Positions 11,091 through 21,328 of a stretch of DNA of 64,000 nucleotides are shown piece after piece. The stretch's first letter is position 1. Each line of letters begins with the position of its first letter. Source of the DNA: Anthostomella pinea (Eukaryota > Ascomycota > Sordariomycetes > Xylariales > Xylariaceae). The DNA lies in NCBI GenBank assembly GCA_963556695.1, contig CAUWAG010000013.1:682001-746000 (forward strand), given 5' to 3'. The notes under the pieces were generated by a model. It worked only from the letters and a program-made list of their open reading frames with translations. It made no database searches and was not told where the DNA came from. The position numbers were made by a program, and so were the translations under genes.

Positions 11091-14000
11091 GACCGCTCGG
11101 ACATGAATGACTGGACCCATCTTATGAGAAAGCCCGGCCAGCCCTGTTCTCTCATGCGAACCACCAGCCGTCCCATTAGGGCAGCATCAAAGGCCCCTTT
11201 CACATCTGACGTGACTACCGTTGCAACAAGGCCTTGGTCAAGGGCCTGCTCAATATCGTGTATGAGTGCGGCTACCAAGTCGGTGACAGAGCGCTTTGGT
11301 AGAGCTCCAAAATGTTATGGAGCTAGAATTCCAAGTTTGACAACAAACCAAATAATTCTTTTTGTGATGAGTCGTTCTAGGCCTTTGCCAAGACATGACA
11401 GTAGCGATATTGGTCTGTATACCCGGGGATTGGAATAGTCTGTCTTGCCTGGTTTTAGGATCATCACTATTTCAGCTATTTTGAATGGTTTAGGGTGGTG
11501 TCCGATCTATAGACAGGTCTGGAAGAGGGCTCTGATATGTTCCCCAATGACTGGCCAGCAAGCTTTCAGAATTCGTACTGTGAGGGTGTCTACTCCCGGG
11601 GAGTTGCTCTTGGTCCCTATAGTGCACCCTTCAGCCTCTTTCAGTCCGACATAGTATTCAAGGGGGATGTGTGGCTTGGGTTGTATGATCTGAGCGGACC
11701 GGGGGTCGATGATATCGTTATCTGAGGTACTTTATTCAAGCATGGCTGAGCGTAGTGCATTTGCCTTGCTCTCTTGTGACTTAAATATTTGGTCTCCTAT
11801 GATGATTGGAGGGGAACGCAATTCTGCTGACAATTTGTGCAAAGAAACAATTCTGTACAGGTCCTTTGGCTCAGTCGCTGAATCAATTAGAGTCTGCCAG
11901 TACTCTCTCCTAGCTTTCTGAACCACGCGGCAAAATTCCTGTCGTGCTGAATTCCGCCCTTCTTGGCTTGTAGTCTGTTTAGAAAGGGCCCTGTATGTCT
12001 GAACAGCTGCTTTGTAGTCATCATTCCACCAAGCAGTGGGCCTAGATTGTCAGGGCTTTTTGCCCACTGTCCTGATACAGCCTTGGATCATATTGATCAA
12101 GCTCTGTGTAAAGGCATTCACCTGGTCAGGGGATACACCCAGCCGGGGGAGCTCATGAATACTGGTTTGGACATTATCTGCCAGTTCTTGTAGTTTATTG
12201 TTCGGTACTATCCAATGATTGGCCTTGGGGATTTGGTCCAGATCTCCTTGAATTGGAATGACTATTCGTAATGTCTCATGATCTGAGGTGCACTGAAGTG
12301 CATCATTGACTGAGGCTTCAGCCATGGGCACATCTGAGAATACCAAATCTAGTACATTTCTGTCATCATGTATTGGGACATCTGGTTCAGAAATCAGATC
12401 CAGTCTGTGGTCTGTTATAATCTGTGCAAGTATAACACCACCATGATATCCTGGATTGCTCGAGTCCAAGGATGTGTTACTAGTATTAAAATCTCCAGCT
12501 ATAACGCAGCTAAAAGGTGGAGTCCATACTTCCAGAATGTCATTCACTTCCTGTGGGTTGTCACATGGCCGGTAGACACTGGCAAATGTAATGCCTTGTA
12601 CCTTGACCCAGGTGATGTCTTGTGTAGCATAGGGCCAAAATTGATCCGCTTAAAGGTGTTTTCTTACATAAATGAGAGATCTGGGTCGTGTACTGTCACT
12701 GTCCCAGGAATCCACTGGGGGGTATATATCGTAATTGGGATGTGTCTTTACTCCCATTCTCCTGCCTGGTGGTATGCCAATCCAGGGCTCTTGCATCAGA
12801 ATGATGTCTGTTTGTTCTCTTTTGTAGTCAGCCAGGTTGATGGCTAACTCTGTAGGGCCTGTACTCTTTTGTCCTCCTGCTGTATTTATAGAATGGATGA
12901 CTAGATGTCTGTGCTGATGTGTTTCGTTTGATGTACCTAGCATTGACTGACGACAATGGTGTCGGCATTCTTGGGATGAGCTGTATCTGTTATGTCGATT
13001 TGCATTGTGGTGTCTTTATTATTATTGTTAGGTATTAACCTAGTTTGGTTTCTGCCTGTTTTATTGAAGGCCCTGGATCTGGCTTTTTCTCCGGCCAGCC
13101 TTATTTCCTGGATTTGCTCCTATGTGTGCTTATGGATGATGCCTTTCATAACCTTGGGGCGTGCAGGGCATTTGTTGAAGTTGGCAGCATGAGGTCCTTT
13201 GCAATTGATACATTTTGGGATTGGTTTTTCGCACTCCCCCTGGTGTACTGCACTGGCGCAACGTGCACATACTTGCTTTTCACATCGGTAGTTCCTACCA
13301 TGGTATCTGAAGCAGCTCGCACACTGGTGAACCTTGGGGGAGTATTGAATGTGCCTTGAGGTCATTAAGTGAGCAAAAAGCGTGAATGGTTTCTTTGCTG
13401 CACGGGACAGAGAGATCACCTATGTAGTCTCTGGATCAGAATCAACTGTGTTCCTTGAGAATATGCACCTTAAAGGTCTGTTGCTGTTGGATTAAAGGTG
13501 AGCCCAGAGGGCACCTTGATAGGTAGACACCGGAACCTAGTTGTTCCGTCCCGATCCAGCCCCCTCTGGCACAAAACTGCCACGGTCGCACGAGGACACT
13601 CTAGAGAGGCAGAATACACAGACACACTTCAACCTCACGATTGGCTCAAATCTGACAGTTGCCTGTTTGGGCTTTAACCTCATCAGCGACAGCAGTGTCG
13701 CTAATGTCGATTGTTAATCCTTCCGTACTGATGACCTTTCTTGGGCATCCATCGACCTTGTAGTGATGCCAGACCGTGTGGGTCTCGATCTTTTCTGCCT
13801 TGAGAATGTCAGTGGTTTTTTCTTAGAAGGCCAGGAGCTTAGCCTGAGTTGGCTTGTCCCTTGGGTGTAAGGTAAATCCGGAGGGGCACCAGGTCACTTC
13901 TCTAAGCTCTTAAGGGTGGAGCTTAAGTCTTCTGTTCAGTATAGACTTTATTCCGTAAGGTTCTAAGTGGCTATTATCTATGCGAACAAAGACCCGGAGA

Positions 14001-14874
14001 TCATCCTGTTTTTTCTTCAGTTAATTGGCAGTGATAAGGGTGCCAAGCTATGTTTTCCTTATGGTAGTGTTGACTGTCCGTGGATGCTGTCGCTGGCTAG
14101 AAGAGACAGCTTGGGCGAAGGTCATGGTGGGCTTCACTATCCCTATCCCCCCAGGAATGGTCTTTCTTTTGGGCGGATCTCGGGTTTCCAGCCATTTGCT
14201 ACGACATTTAGAGAAGAAAGTGCTGAACTCCTTGGCATAAGAGTATAATTCGGTTCCAACTTTCTTAAGTATCTTATCAACTGTTGCAGCACACTCCTGA
14301 AACATTGTTATTCTGACTTCATAGAGGTACTTGTTTTAAACCAGTATCTTGGTAACTTGGTCCTGGCACTCTGAAGAAGAGGCTTTGCTCCCTATATCAC
14401 ATCCAATGGCTTGGTTTGTAGAGATTTCGTTCAATTGAGGTTGTTTCATTCCAGTGGTGCTGCCGTCATTGATATTTCGGGATTTTCCTTTCAGAGGGAA
14501 ACAATGGTGAAGTCAGCCTCGGAGACCTGTGACAGGCTGCTGCTGATGTCGTCAAGCAGCGCTTGGCGGAGCCTGCTCGGAGTTGCCGGGCCGTATGTCT
14601 TTCTAGGGGCCGGGGATTCGAACACGCTGCCGGTAATTGTCTTTGGGACGGCCACGGGTGTGTTTGGGGGCCCGTCGTGGAAGGGTGCCATCCGGCTTAT
14701 AGAAAAAAAAAATTCTCTTATGTCTTGACAAAGATAGTCAGTTAGTGAGAGAAGTGCTTGCTTTAGCGCAAATATCGAGGTTGCGCCCTAACAGCGGGGC
14801 GCCAAGAAAAATAGTTGTTTTTGGCAAGTGTGATGTATAAGAGGGATATAATGCCCGTTACTGCCATGTTAATA

Positions 14875-15228
14875 CAGGTAGCAAAGATGGTAATGGTTAA
14901 CGGTTCCTATTAAAATTAAAATACATACCTAACGAGAAAGTTCTCATCGTGTAAAGTTCTACCTATCACCATTGCGGATAGTTGTAGATCGGAACTTTGC
15001 GTGTTTTCAACTGGCCCAAAAGGTCCCCGTTACGTGGAACCGCTAACCATTACCATCCTGGATACCTATACATAACGAGAAAGTTCCATATCCCATCGCG
15101 TAAAGTTCTACCTATTCCCATTGTAGATGATCATAGATCAGAACTTTCGGTGTTGTTAACAAGTAAAGTACGGACCTAAAAAGTTCCCGTTACGTGGAAC
15201 CGCTAACCATTACCATCCCTGACACCTG
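14875..15228. mobile_element. 354-bp MITE with TA target duplication and internal duplication
   Basis: Terminal inverted repeats of about 33 bp (CAGGTRKCARRGATGGTAAT followed by GGTTARCGGTTCC, five differences) are flanked by TA at 14873-14874 and 15229-15230. The right-hand terminus also occurs internally near 15035-15065. Two direct copies of a roughly 150-bp unit can be traced, each with ACGAGAAAGTT, TAAAGTTCTACCTAT, AGATCRGAACTTT and CCCGTTACGTGGAACCGCTA. There is no coding capacity. Size, TIRs and TA duplication place it with non-autonomous Tc1/mariner-type elements. Confidence 0.88.
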
Positions 15229-15230
15229 TA

Positions 15231-15650
15231 AGTGTTATGCTCTCATGCCACAGAAGTATCTTCGAATAAAAACCTATAGGGAAGATACCTATTCCAGGGC
15301 CGGAAGGTTAACAACGCCTCTAAGTCTGACGGCGCTTCCTCTAGGGCTAACAACGCTGATATCGTCATGGCTCGGTGGACAACCATTCATGAGAGCATTT
15401 GCAGCGACAGGCAACGCAGTATAAAGAGGACGAGATGCCTACCGTAGGAGTTTGGGAAGTCAAGCTCTCACCCTTCCCCAACATCTCAACCCAATAAGCA
15501 ACACAACTTCTTCGAAAAGAATCCATACTCATATCGTCTACATTCAGCGCCAGAATCGAGCACGCGGAACTTCGTCACCCATCATTCGCTCTACGATAGC
15601 CCACGTCTTCGCAAGCTCTATCCAACTCATACTCATTGCCTCCTACCACC
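15231..15650. other. Promoter and leader region of a small secreted protein gene
   Basis: No separate coding region. The 3' portion is CT- and CA-rich, as is usual for a fungal 5' leader, and runs into the CTACCACC context before the ATG at 15651. Confidence 0.45.
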
Positions 15651-16076
15651 ATGCTGGCCTACAACAGCGTGTTAAAGGTCGCACTGCTGGCGTTGGCGGC
15701 AACGCAGGCGACGGCGCAAGGTGACTACTGGAAAATGCAGTCCCAGTCGGGTAACCAGGCGGCTAGCGCTCCCGTCGAAAGCACAGAGGAGAAGAAATGC
15801 ACCTCGCTGAACAAGGAGTTTGCCATCAATGTGTCCAAGACATTCACCAAGGACAGGTGGTTAATCCCCCCCTCGCTGTTGATCACGCTCGAGGGCTTCA
15901 GGGTCGAATTCTACCAGGAGGAAGCGGAATGCAAGCTCCGTAAAAACGTATTCGAGACTGTGGGCCAGCAAGGGCTCCAGCAGAGTGTTTTTTGGCCGTA
16001 CAGGCTCGAAGAGCATGAAACTAAAAACAAGATAATAAAAATCAAGGCCGAGTGGTACAGGGTGGACAAGGTATAA
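15651..16076 (+). CDS. Small secreted protein (141 aa), function unknown
   Basis: Single exon. A clear signal peptide (MLAYNSVLKVALLALAATQA, cleavage near TA/QG) precedes a charged, lysine- and glutamate-rich mature chain of about 118 aa with two cysteines (residues 50 and about 95), which could form one disulfide. The ATG at 15651 is preferred to the in-frame ATG at 15636 because its context is better and it starts the signal peptide directly. No domain was recognised. It lies between a MITE (upstream) and a retroelement copy 74 bp downstream, the kind of compartment where fungal effector candidates are found; that role is inference. Confidence 0.72.
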   Translation: MLAYNSVLKVALLALAATQATAQGDYWKMQSQSGNQAASAPVESTEEKKCTSLNKEFAINVSKTFTKDRWLIPPSLLITLEGFRVEFYQEEAECKLRKNVFETVGQQGLQQSVFWPYRLEEHETKNKIIKIKAEWYRVDKV

Positions 16077-16150
16077 ACATCATGGAGGCCAAGAAGGGCG
16101 AGATGGCAGGCGGGGGGTTACTTGTGGCCAGCTACCTTACACGTACTGAG

Positions 16151-16323
16151 ACCCCAAGGTCATACCGCCGCAACAACGGGGATGGGCCCGTGAGCGGGAC
16201 TGACTGTACTTATTATCTTGAGACCTCCACAACCCTGCGATACAGAGGCTCTGGGAGGCGTGGTTTGCACTACTGAGGAGCTACCCCCCACGTTAAATAC
16301 AAAACAAACAAAACAAACAACAA
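16151..16323 (+). mobile_element. LINE-tail/SINE-like insertion, copy D
   Basis: A 173-bp plus-strand copy starts ACCCCAAGGTCATACCGCC, about 12 bases shorter at the 5' end than copies B and C, and ends in an AAACAAAC-type tail. It is flanked by perfect 14-bp duplications, TTACACGTACTGAG, at 16137-16150 and 16324-16337. It is the least truncated clean insertion outside the LINE and sits just downstream of the small secreted protein gene, where it may affect its 3' end. Confidence 0.92.
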
Positions 16324-16337
16324 TTACACGTACTGAG

Positions 16338-16806
16338 TTCCCGGCACATTGGGACTATGTAGAATATGGACGGGGAATTGGAATGTGTTGGCTTGGACTA
16401 GTCCGTGTCTTTCTAGTTCGCTAGACAATAGTGAGGTCAATTTACAACAGTCCTATCAGATAATCAGGATGTGTTTGAGCTATACCGTAGGTAGTGCTTC
16501 ATGTACATGTGGTAGTAGCTACGTGTACGAACTGAGTATAATCAAGCACGTATTTTGAATAGGCACCAACTCATACTCGAAGGCAAACTTGGACGAGGGC
16601 CGACATAGGAAAACTACCTCAAGGGGCAACGAATTGGAACTCACGCGGCTAAGTTTGCTCGGCTGCTTCAAGAGATATACATTGTACATTATAAAACAGT
16701 CTTAACTCTAGAACTCCATCTATCTACACGTCAAGGGAAGTCGTATTCACACATTGTTTCTACGAGGTCGTGTCATTACCTACCGGCCGCGGGTGCTGCC
16801 CCGCCT
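16338..16806. other. Intergenic region, nothing recognised
   Basis: No domain-bearing frame, inverted repeat or RNA gene was recognised. Confidence 0.4.
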
Positions 16807-17867
16807 TTAGTTCGGGCTGTGCAGGAGTTGTCTACGGACCTTGCGGACCTTGCGGAGGTGCCGTGTTTGCTCCGGCTCCGGCTCCGGCCCAGCCAAAGGG
16901 CATGATACTGTTGAGGATCGAGTTATTGATATTGGTCGTGGCACTGTACATGGATTTTGAGAAAGGCCGGGGCCGGCCGGCGCCGGGGCTTGAGGCGGGA
17001 TACCGGTGGCCTGGGGCGCCTGGCCCTGCCGCGCGGCGCCGTTGATCTGCATGGCTGCGAATCGAGTGTTGAGCCACTCCAGATCCGCGGCCGTAACACC
17101 CTCGAGCTGCATGCGTTGGAGCCGGTCGACGAGCTCTTGCATAAGCGCATCCTGAGTCGGATGGTTCTGGGGCACGTTATTGGTGGTCCTCAGGGCCTCG
17201 ATATGCTGGACCACGTGCCCCAGAACCTCAGGCGTGACGTCGGCAATCTGCAGGGCTTGAAGCCGTTGGATAAGCTGCTGCATTGTCTGGGGTGTGACAT
17301 CGGTTACCTGCATGCCTTTGAACTGTTTGGTAAGTTGTTGCATCAGCGGGCTCTGGGGCGGACTCTGGGACGGGGTCTGGGACGTGGTCTGGGGCGGGCT
17401 CAAGAATATCTGGTCGGGGCTCTCGGGCGAGCTCTGGGTCGGGCTCCCGGTCGGGCTCGGCGAGATGTAGGTATTCGGAGGTAATTGACCACTGGGCTTG
17501 GTAGGCTTCTGGCCCTGAGCATTGCTGAGATCTTCCGAGCCTTATCCTTGTCGGCGTAACATTGCAGGAGCGCCTTGTTAAGCTTCTCTATCTCGGCGTT
17601 TGTTTTAGCCTGCTCGTCGCGAAGCTACGCTATCCGGGCATTTGCTCTAGCCTCTGAGTGCTGCGAGTCCACGAGCTGCTGCTTTGACGCCGTGAGATTC
17701 TGAGTTGCCGTGAGATTCTGCTGCGATTCCCTGAACTGCTGCTGAGTTGCCGTGAGATTCTGCTGCGATTCCCTGAACTGCTGCCGAGATGCCGCGAGCT
17801 TTTTCTGGCATTCCGTGAATTGCTGCTGCGATGCCAGGAACTGTTGCTGAGTTGCCGTGAGCTGCCC
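16807..17867 (-). pseudogene. Decayed coiled-coil and helical-repeat extension of the Nudix gene
   Basis: In frame with the Nudix ORF, after its TGA near 17868, reading continues as a glutamine-rich coiled coil with a repeated unit (QQFRESQQNLTATQ type) to a TAG near 17630. After a frame change near 17540 it continues as a proline-rich linker (SPSPTGSPTQSSPESP) and about five imperfect 20-25-residue units of the form LMQQLxxRLQxMQxxDVTPE, ending with a stop at 16807. TGA and TAG stand where CGA and CAG would fit, both C-to-T changes. Read as one ancestral Nudix / coiled-coil / repeat protein now broken; alternatively the TGA is a genuine end and this is relic sequence. Confidence 0.6.
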
Positions 17868-18410
17868 TCAAAGCTTCTCGTTTTCCCGTCCTTGGTCTTG
17901 AGGAGGCTGGAAAGCGACAGGCTTGCCATTGACTTCTCGGTACAGATCGGGGTGGTGCTGCGCCGCGGTTGCCATTTGGACGAGATTACCACTCCATTCT
18001 TCGAACCAGGGATGTAGGGGTCGTGGCAGGTCGTTGATTGGGTACCAGCCGGCGCCTGGGCTTTCGGAGGAAAGTTGACGGTGTCCTTGTCGATTCTTTT
18101 TCTGCCTGAGGGAGTCGCAAAGACACGTGTATCTGAAGCCGTTGCCGTGCTCATTGGTGGCCTGCCACTCAATATAGATGAGGTCGTCATCGATGAGGCC
18201 CGTTTCCTCCCTTGTTTTTCTAAACGCCGCTTGACGGTTGGTCTCTTCACGGTCAACGAACCCACCATAAGTACTCCACGTCCCGTTCAGGCGACGATCT
18301 AGGAAAGCGTTCATCACTCCATCTAATTCAGCAAGTAGAGCGAGTCCGGCGACAGGATTTTGGGAGCGGTGCTCATGACCGGCAACGCATTTGTATGCTG
18401 TCGACATCAT
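17868..18410 (-). CDS. Nudix hydrolase-like domain protein with variant Nudix box
   Basis: Encodes 180 aa. The Nudix box lies at residues 50-72: G50-x5-E56-x7-R64-K65-T-R-E68-E69-T-G71-L72. Against the consensus GX5EX7REUXEEXGU the first metal-binding Glu of REUXEE is Lys, so ordinary pyrophosphohydrolase activity may be weakened or lost. The flanking FLDRRLNGTWSTYGGFVDR and GAGWYPINDLPRPLHPWF are typical of Nudix folds acting on nucleotide derivatives. Known family role is hydrolysis of nucleoside diphosphates linked to another moiety; the substrate here is unknown. The frame ends at a TGA beyond which a coiled-coil region continues in frame, so the protein may be a truncated version of a longer ancestor. 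Confidence 0.7.
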   Translation of the reverse strand: MMSTAYKCVAGHEHRSQNPVAGLALLAELDGVMNAFLDRRLNGTWSTYGGFVDREETNRQAAFRKTREETGLIDDDLIYIEWQATNEHGNGFRYTCLCDSLRQKKNRQGHRQLSSESPGAGWYPINDLPRPLHPWFEEWSGNLVQMATAAQHHPDLYREVNGKPVAFQPPQDQGRENEKL

Positions 18411-18985
18411 GATGGAGGATGCTGGTCCAGGTAGTTGGTGAAAGCAGGAGTTCTGTAGCGAAGTAGGTAATAACTTGGTGTGATAGTTTGAAAGTTTGAG
18501 TTGATGAGATGGAAGTGTTTCGAAACGACCAACCTGGCATCCCGGTATATATATGCCGGTAGATCGTCCGCAGAACGTAAATCAACCCGCCATGGGACAA
18601 GGACATTCGGGACCATCAAAGCGTAATGTATGCTCTTTGCAAGGTGTGGTACAATGCGCACAAAGCACTTGATTGCTACAATGCCCTTCTTCGCTGGGAG
18701 ACCCTACCCCTGAAAGACGTCTATAACTTCCGAAGCTCGATCGCGTCCCACCCACAACGGCCTTGTCATCGACACAAGGAAACACTTCCATTGAGAGGGG
18801 ATCATACCGACGCTTTGTATGAACCGGATTACCCCAAAATAGAGACAAGAGCATCGACCAGCGCAAAGGAAGCGATGAGTACCATGGAGTTCTGTTAACT
18901 CAGCGACATCGGATACACGCTGTGATTCGACCGATCTAGCCCAGTAGGAACGTCTTCGAACGTTCGACCTATCTTCGCCGGTTCT
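18411..18985. other. Intergenic region between Nudix-like gene and Zn2Cys6 gene
   Basis: No supported coding frame; contains the presumed promoter of the Nudix-like gene and the 3' region of the regulator gene. Confidence 0.45.
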
Positions 18986-20554
18986 CTAGGAAACCCAGCC
19001 CATCTCCTCGATGGGCCATTGAATCCATAGTCGATGTTCCTCGTCCAGCAGGTGATACGACTTTGCTATCAGATGATCAGCCCACCCGTGCAACCACCAC
19101 TGACTCTCGAGTCTCTTCAGCAGGACGCAGAAGAAGGAAAATATGGCGACGGCCTCCTGCGTCGGTACCCGCAGCAGGGGCAGCAGGTCATCGGCCACCA
19201 CAAAAATCCACACGAAAGCATCGGTGAGGTCCCGACCACGGCCGCCATCGGAGAGAGAGAAGGACTTTTGCAACTCCTCGATGGCTTTCGCGTAGGTTTG
19301 GAGCAGGCTTTCGTCGGACTGGTGGCTCGCGATGAGCGTCTGCATGCTGTCCAGATTCTTCTGCGCAGGCGAGTCATGGTCTTTGTTGCTGTTCTGCCGT
19401 GCGTGCCACTGTGAGGACGTGAATCAGTGAGTGCAACGGCTTGCAAAAACATTGCCCAGGGACAAGTCCGAAGCCACATTGATTGTCAACAAAGACAGAG
19501 GCAGACATCGGATTCGGAGACTGGACAAAGACGATGGCAGGGACCGAGGACCGGGGTCTGCTTACGCGTTCGCGGCCGTGGGTCAAGACGGGAGACAATA
19601 GTCCATCGGTTTCCACGCCTGCGATTTGAATAAAAGTGTGTGACCCTTGCAGAAGGGACATCCAGTCCGGAAACCCGCTTTCGCCAATGAGCAGGAACCC
19701 ATCTTCTTTCCGTGGACTCGCGAGCGCGAAGATGGTTGTCAGGGAAGAGAAGAGAAAAAGGTCTTGGGCTGTCGAGCGGCTGATATCCGACTCGGACATT
19801 AATTCCACTGCCAGGCGGTCAATTACTGTGGCAGCGAGTTAGCAGCAAGTGACAGGCTTACTGGCTGCGCGTGACGCGGTCTGATGGTGAGTGATGGCGA
19901 CAGACTGGTAGTAGTCTCTCATGTGAGGGCGGTAGTGAGCAAGGTGCAGTCCCGAGACAGCCAGCAGTGTCCGCATGATATAGTCGCAGCGCAGGCCGAG
20001 CTGTACGGCGCTGATGCGATAGAACTCCCGCAGGACCGGGCTGTCGGACATGGTCGAATATGTCGAGGTGGTGAAGTTGTGCAGCAGCTCGAGATCAACC
20101 AGATTCAAGTCGTTGGGCGAGAGACCTGGCGTCGGTGTCGCGGGACTCTGGCGCTCGACGGCAATAAAGTCGCAGACGACATTGTGTTTTCTACAGTTGG
20201 CGCATGCTGGCTTTTTCTCGTCACACTGAACGAGCGAGCGAGTTAGTCGTAGTGACGGAGATGGATGCGTGATGAGTTTAAGATGTCAAGGGGATTGTCT
20301 GGTCTTCGCGCTTCCTGGGCTCCTGGCTGAGGAGCAGGAGCAGGAGCAGGAGCAGGAACAGAGAACAAACGAGGTACGAGGTACGTGTAGCCACGCACTT
20401 TGATTTTCCTCGACTTGCATGTCCTACAACCTGTGTGGTAACGTTAGGTAGACCCTTCTACGGGGAGACAGTGGACTGACTTGCCCGTGCGAGTCTTGGG
20501 ATGGGACCTCCTTGACGCACCTGAGGCGCCGGCAGGTGTGCTGTGTCTCGTCAT
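18986..20554 (-). CDS. Zn2Cys6 fungal transcription factor (370 aa)
   Basis: DNA-binding regulator of the nucleus. Five exons: 20554-20521, 20430-20399, 20225-19862, 19825-19566, 19408-18986; all GT-AG and in phase. The zinc cluster is split by introns but joins into a perfect C-x2-C-x6-C-x6-C-x2-C-x6-C (Cys 13, 16, 23, 30, 33, 40) with GCRTCKSRKIKCDEKKPAC. The rest carries the short middle-homology-like region of the UPC2/sterol-regulator type class (MRTLLAVSGLHLAHYRP, YYQSVAITHHQTA). The ATG at 20554 begins immediately before the cluster as usual in this class. It is divergent from the RTA1-like gene, sharing about 770 bp, which suggests (not proves) that it regulates that gene. Intron 2 (173 nt) carries a GGAGCA microsatellite. 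Confidence 0.88.
20329..20358. repeat. (GGAGCA)n microsatellite in intron 2 of the regulator
   Basis: About five tandem GGAGCA units with a final variant; lies wholly in the intron between the two zinc-cluster exons. Confidence 0.8.
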
Positions 20555-21328
20555 CTGCCGTTCACGATGTCCACGATACCGAATCCTGGCTCGGGATGCT
20601 CCCAGATTCTTTAGACAGCAACCTCGCGCTTCCCCGGACTCTCTCGGGTGTGGGGAATATAAGTGACTTACTCTGAGGAGCCCCCTTTGGCGGTTAAACG
20701 GTGCAGGTGCTGCGCGACTTCGCTAGCGGGCGGGATGGATGGCGCAGTCGCAGACTTTCCAGATTGATGCATATCCCCGATACCAGACACATTGGGCAGG
20801 TTAGGTTTAGGCCGTGCCAAGTCCTAGCGTGAGGGATGCTGAGCCATATTTATGCCCAATATGGTTAGACACCTCGCATGCTTCCCGAGAAGTGCGACAG
20901 GTACGAGAAGTGCGAGAAATACGAGAAATACATGCGAGAAGTGCGAGAAGTACGAGCCAAGACGAGCGTGAACAGGTTGTGATTCCACGCGTCTTTCGTC
21001 GCAGGCCCAGCCCTCAGCCTCTCAGCCCTCAGACAACAGCCATGTGTTCAATGCTGACGGCGTCGCAACGCAGACTCACGCCAATGGTAGTGAGCAGGGC
21101 TGTCTGTCTGTCCCCGTAGTGCCTGGGTCAGACGTCTGCACGAGCCGATATATATATATATATATAGATATAGATGACGCCCCAGATAGTCCCAATGGCT
21201 CGAGGTGTCTGTCTTTCCGATCACAGCAACGTCGAAAAGCCAGGCCCCGAGAGCTTGGACTTACCTATACAGCAGTCATTCGTTCCTTCGTCGTCACTTC
21301 GGACTTGTAAAGCAACCATCCGTCCAAG
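20555..21328. promoter_or_regulatory. Shared divergent promoter region with minisatellite
   Basis: Between the regulator (minus) and the RTA1-like gene (plus). Contains a purine-rich minisatellite at about 20885-20966 built of RYGAGAARTRC-like units, an AT dinucleotide run near 21150-21166, and the RTA1 leader. Specific operator sites for a Zn2Cys6 protein (paired CGG) were not convincingly resolved. Confidence 0.5.

Larger units (their letters stand above)
8710..14728 (-). mobile_element. Decayed Tad1-like non-LTR retrotransposon (LINE)
   Basis: Reading the minus strand from right to left: ORF1/gag-like pieces at 14691-14491 and 14305-14048, three CX2C...H...C zinc knuckles at about 13330-13150 (CASC, CARC, CINC), apurinic endonuclease at about 12943-12050 (QEPWIG, AGDFNT, SDHETLRI), reverse transcriptase at about 11930-10500 (TSDVKGAFDA, CGLPQGSS, FGYADDLV), RNase H at about 9633-9240 (CLDNTAV, GHRDIDDNKAADTLAKEG), and a C-terminal DHCSCGEKKT zinc motif near 9080. 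Many stops and frameshifts interrupt both ORFs, and a tail copy is nested in the reverse transcriptase. The 5' boundary near 14728 is approximate and no target duplication for the whole element was found. Confidence 0.88.

Noticed and set aside
14720..14874. AAAGATAGT near the LINE 5' side as a target duplication matching AAGATAAT at 8702
   Set aside because: Match is too short and imperfect to accept as the LINE's target duplication.
20400..20520. Continuing the regulator's first exon through the KTRTGK segment
   Set aside because: It fails to join the zinc-cluster exon in phase, whereas the donor at 20520-20519 gives an exact GCRTC junction.
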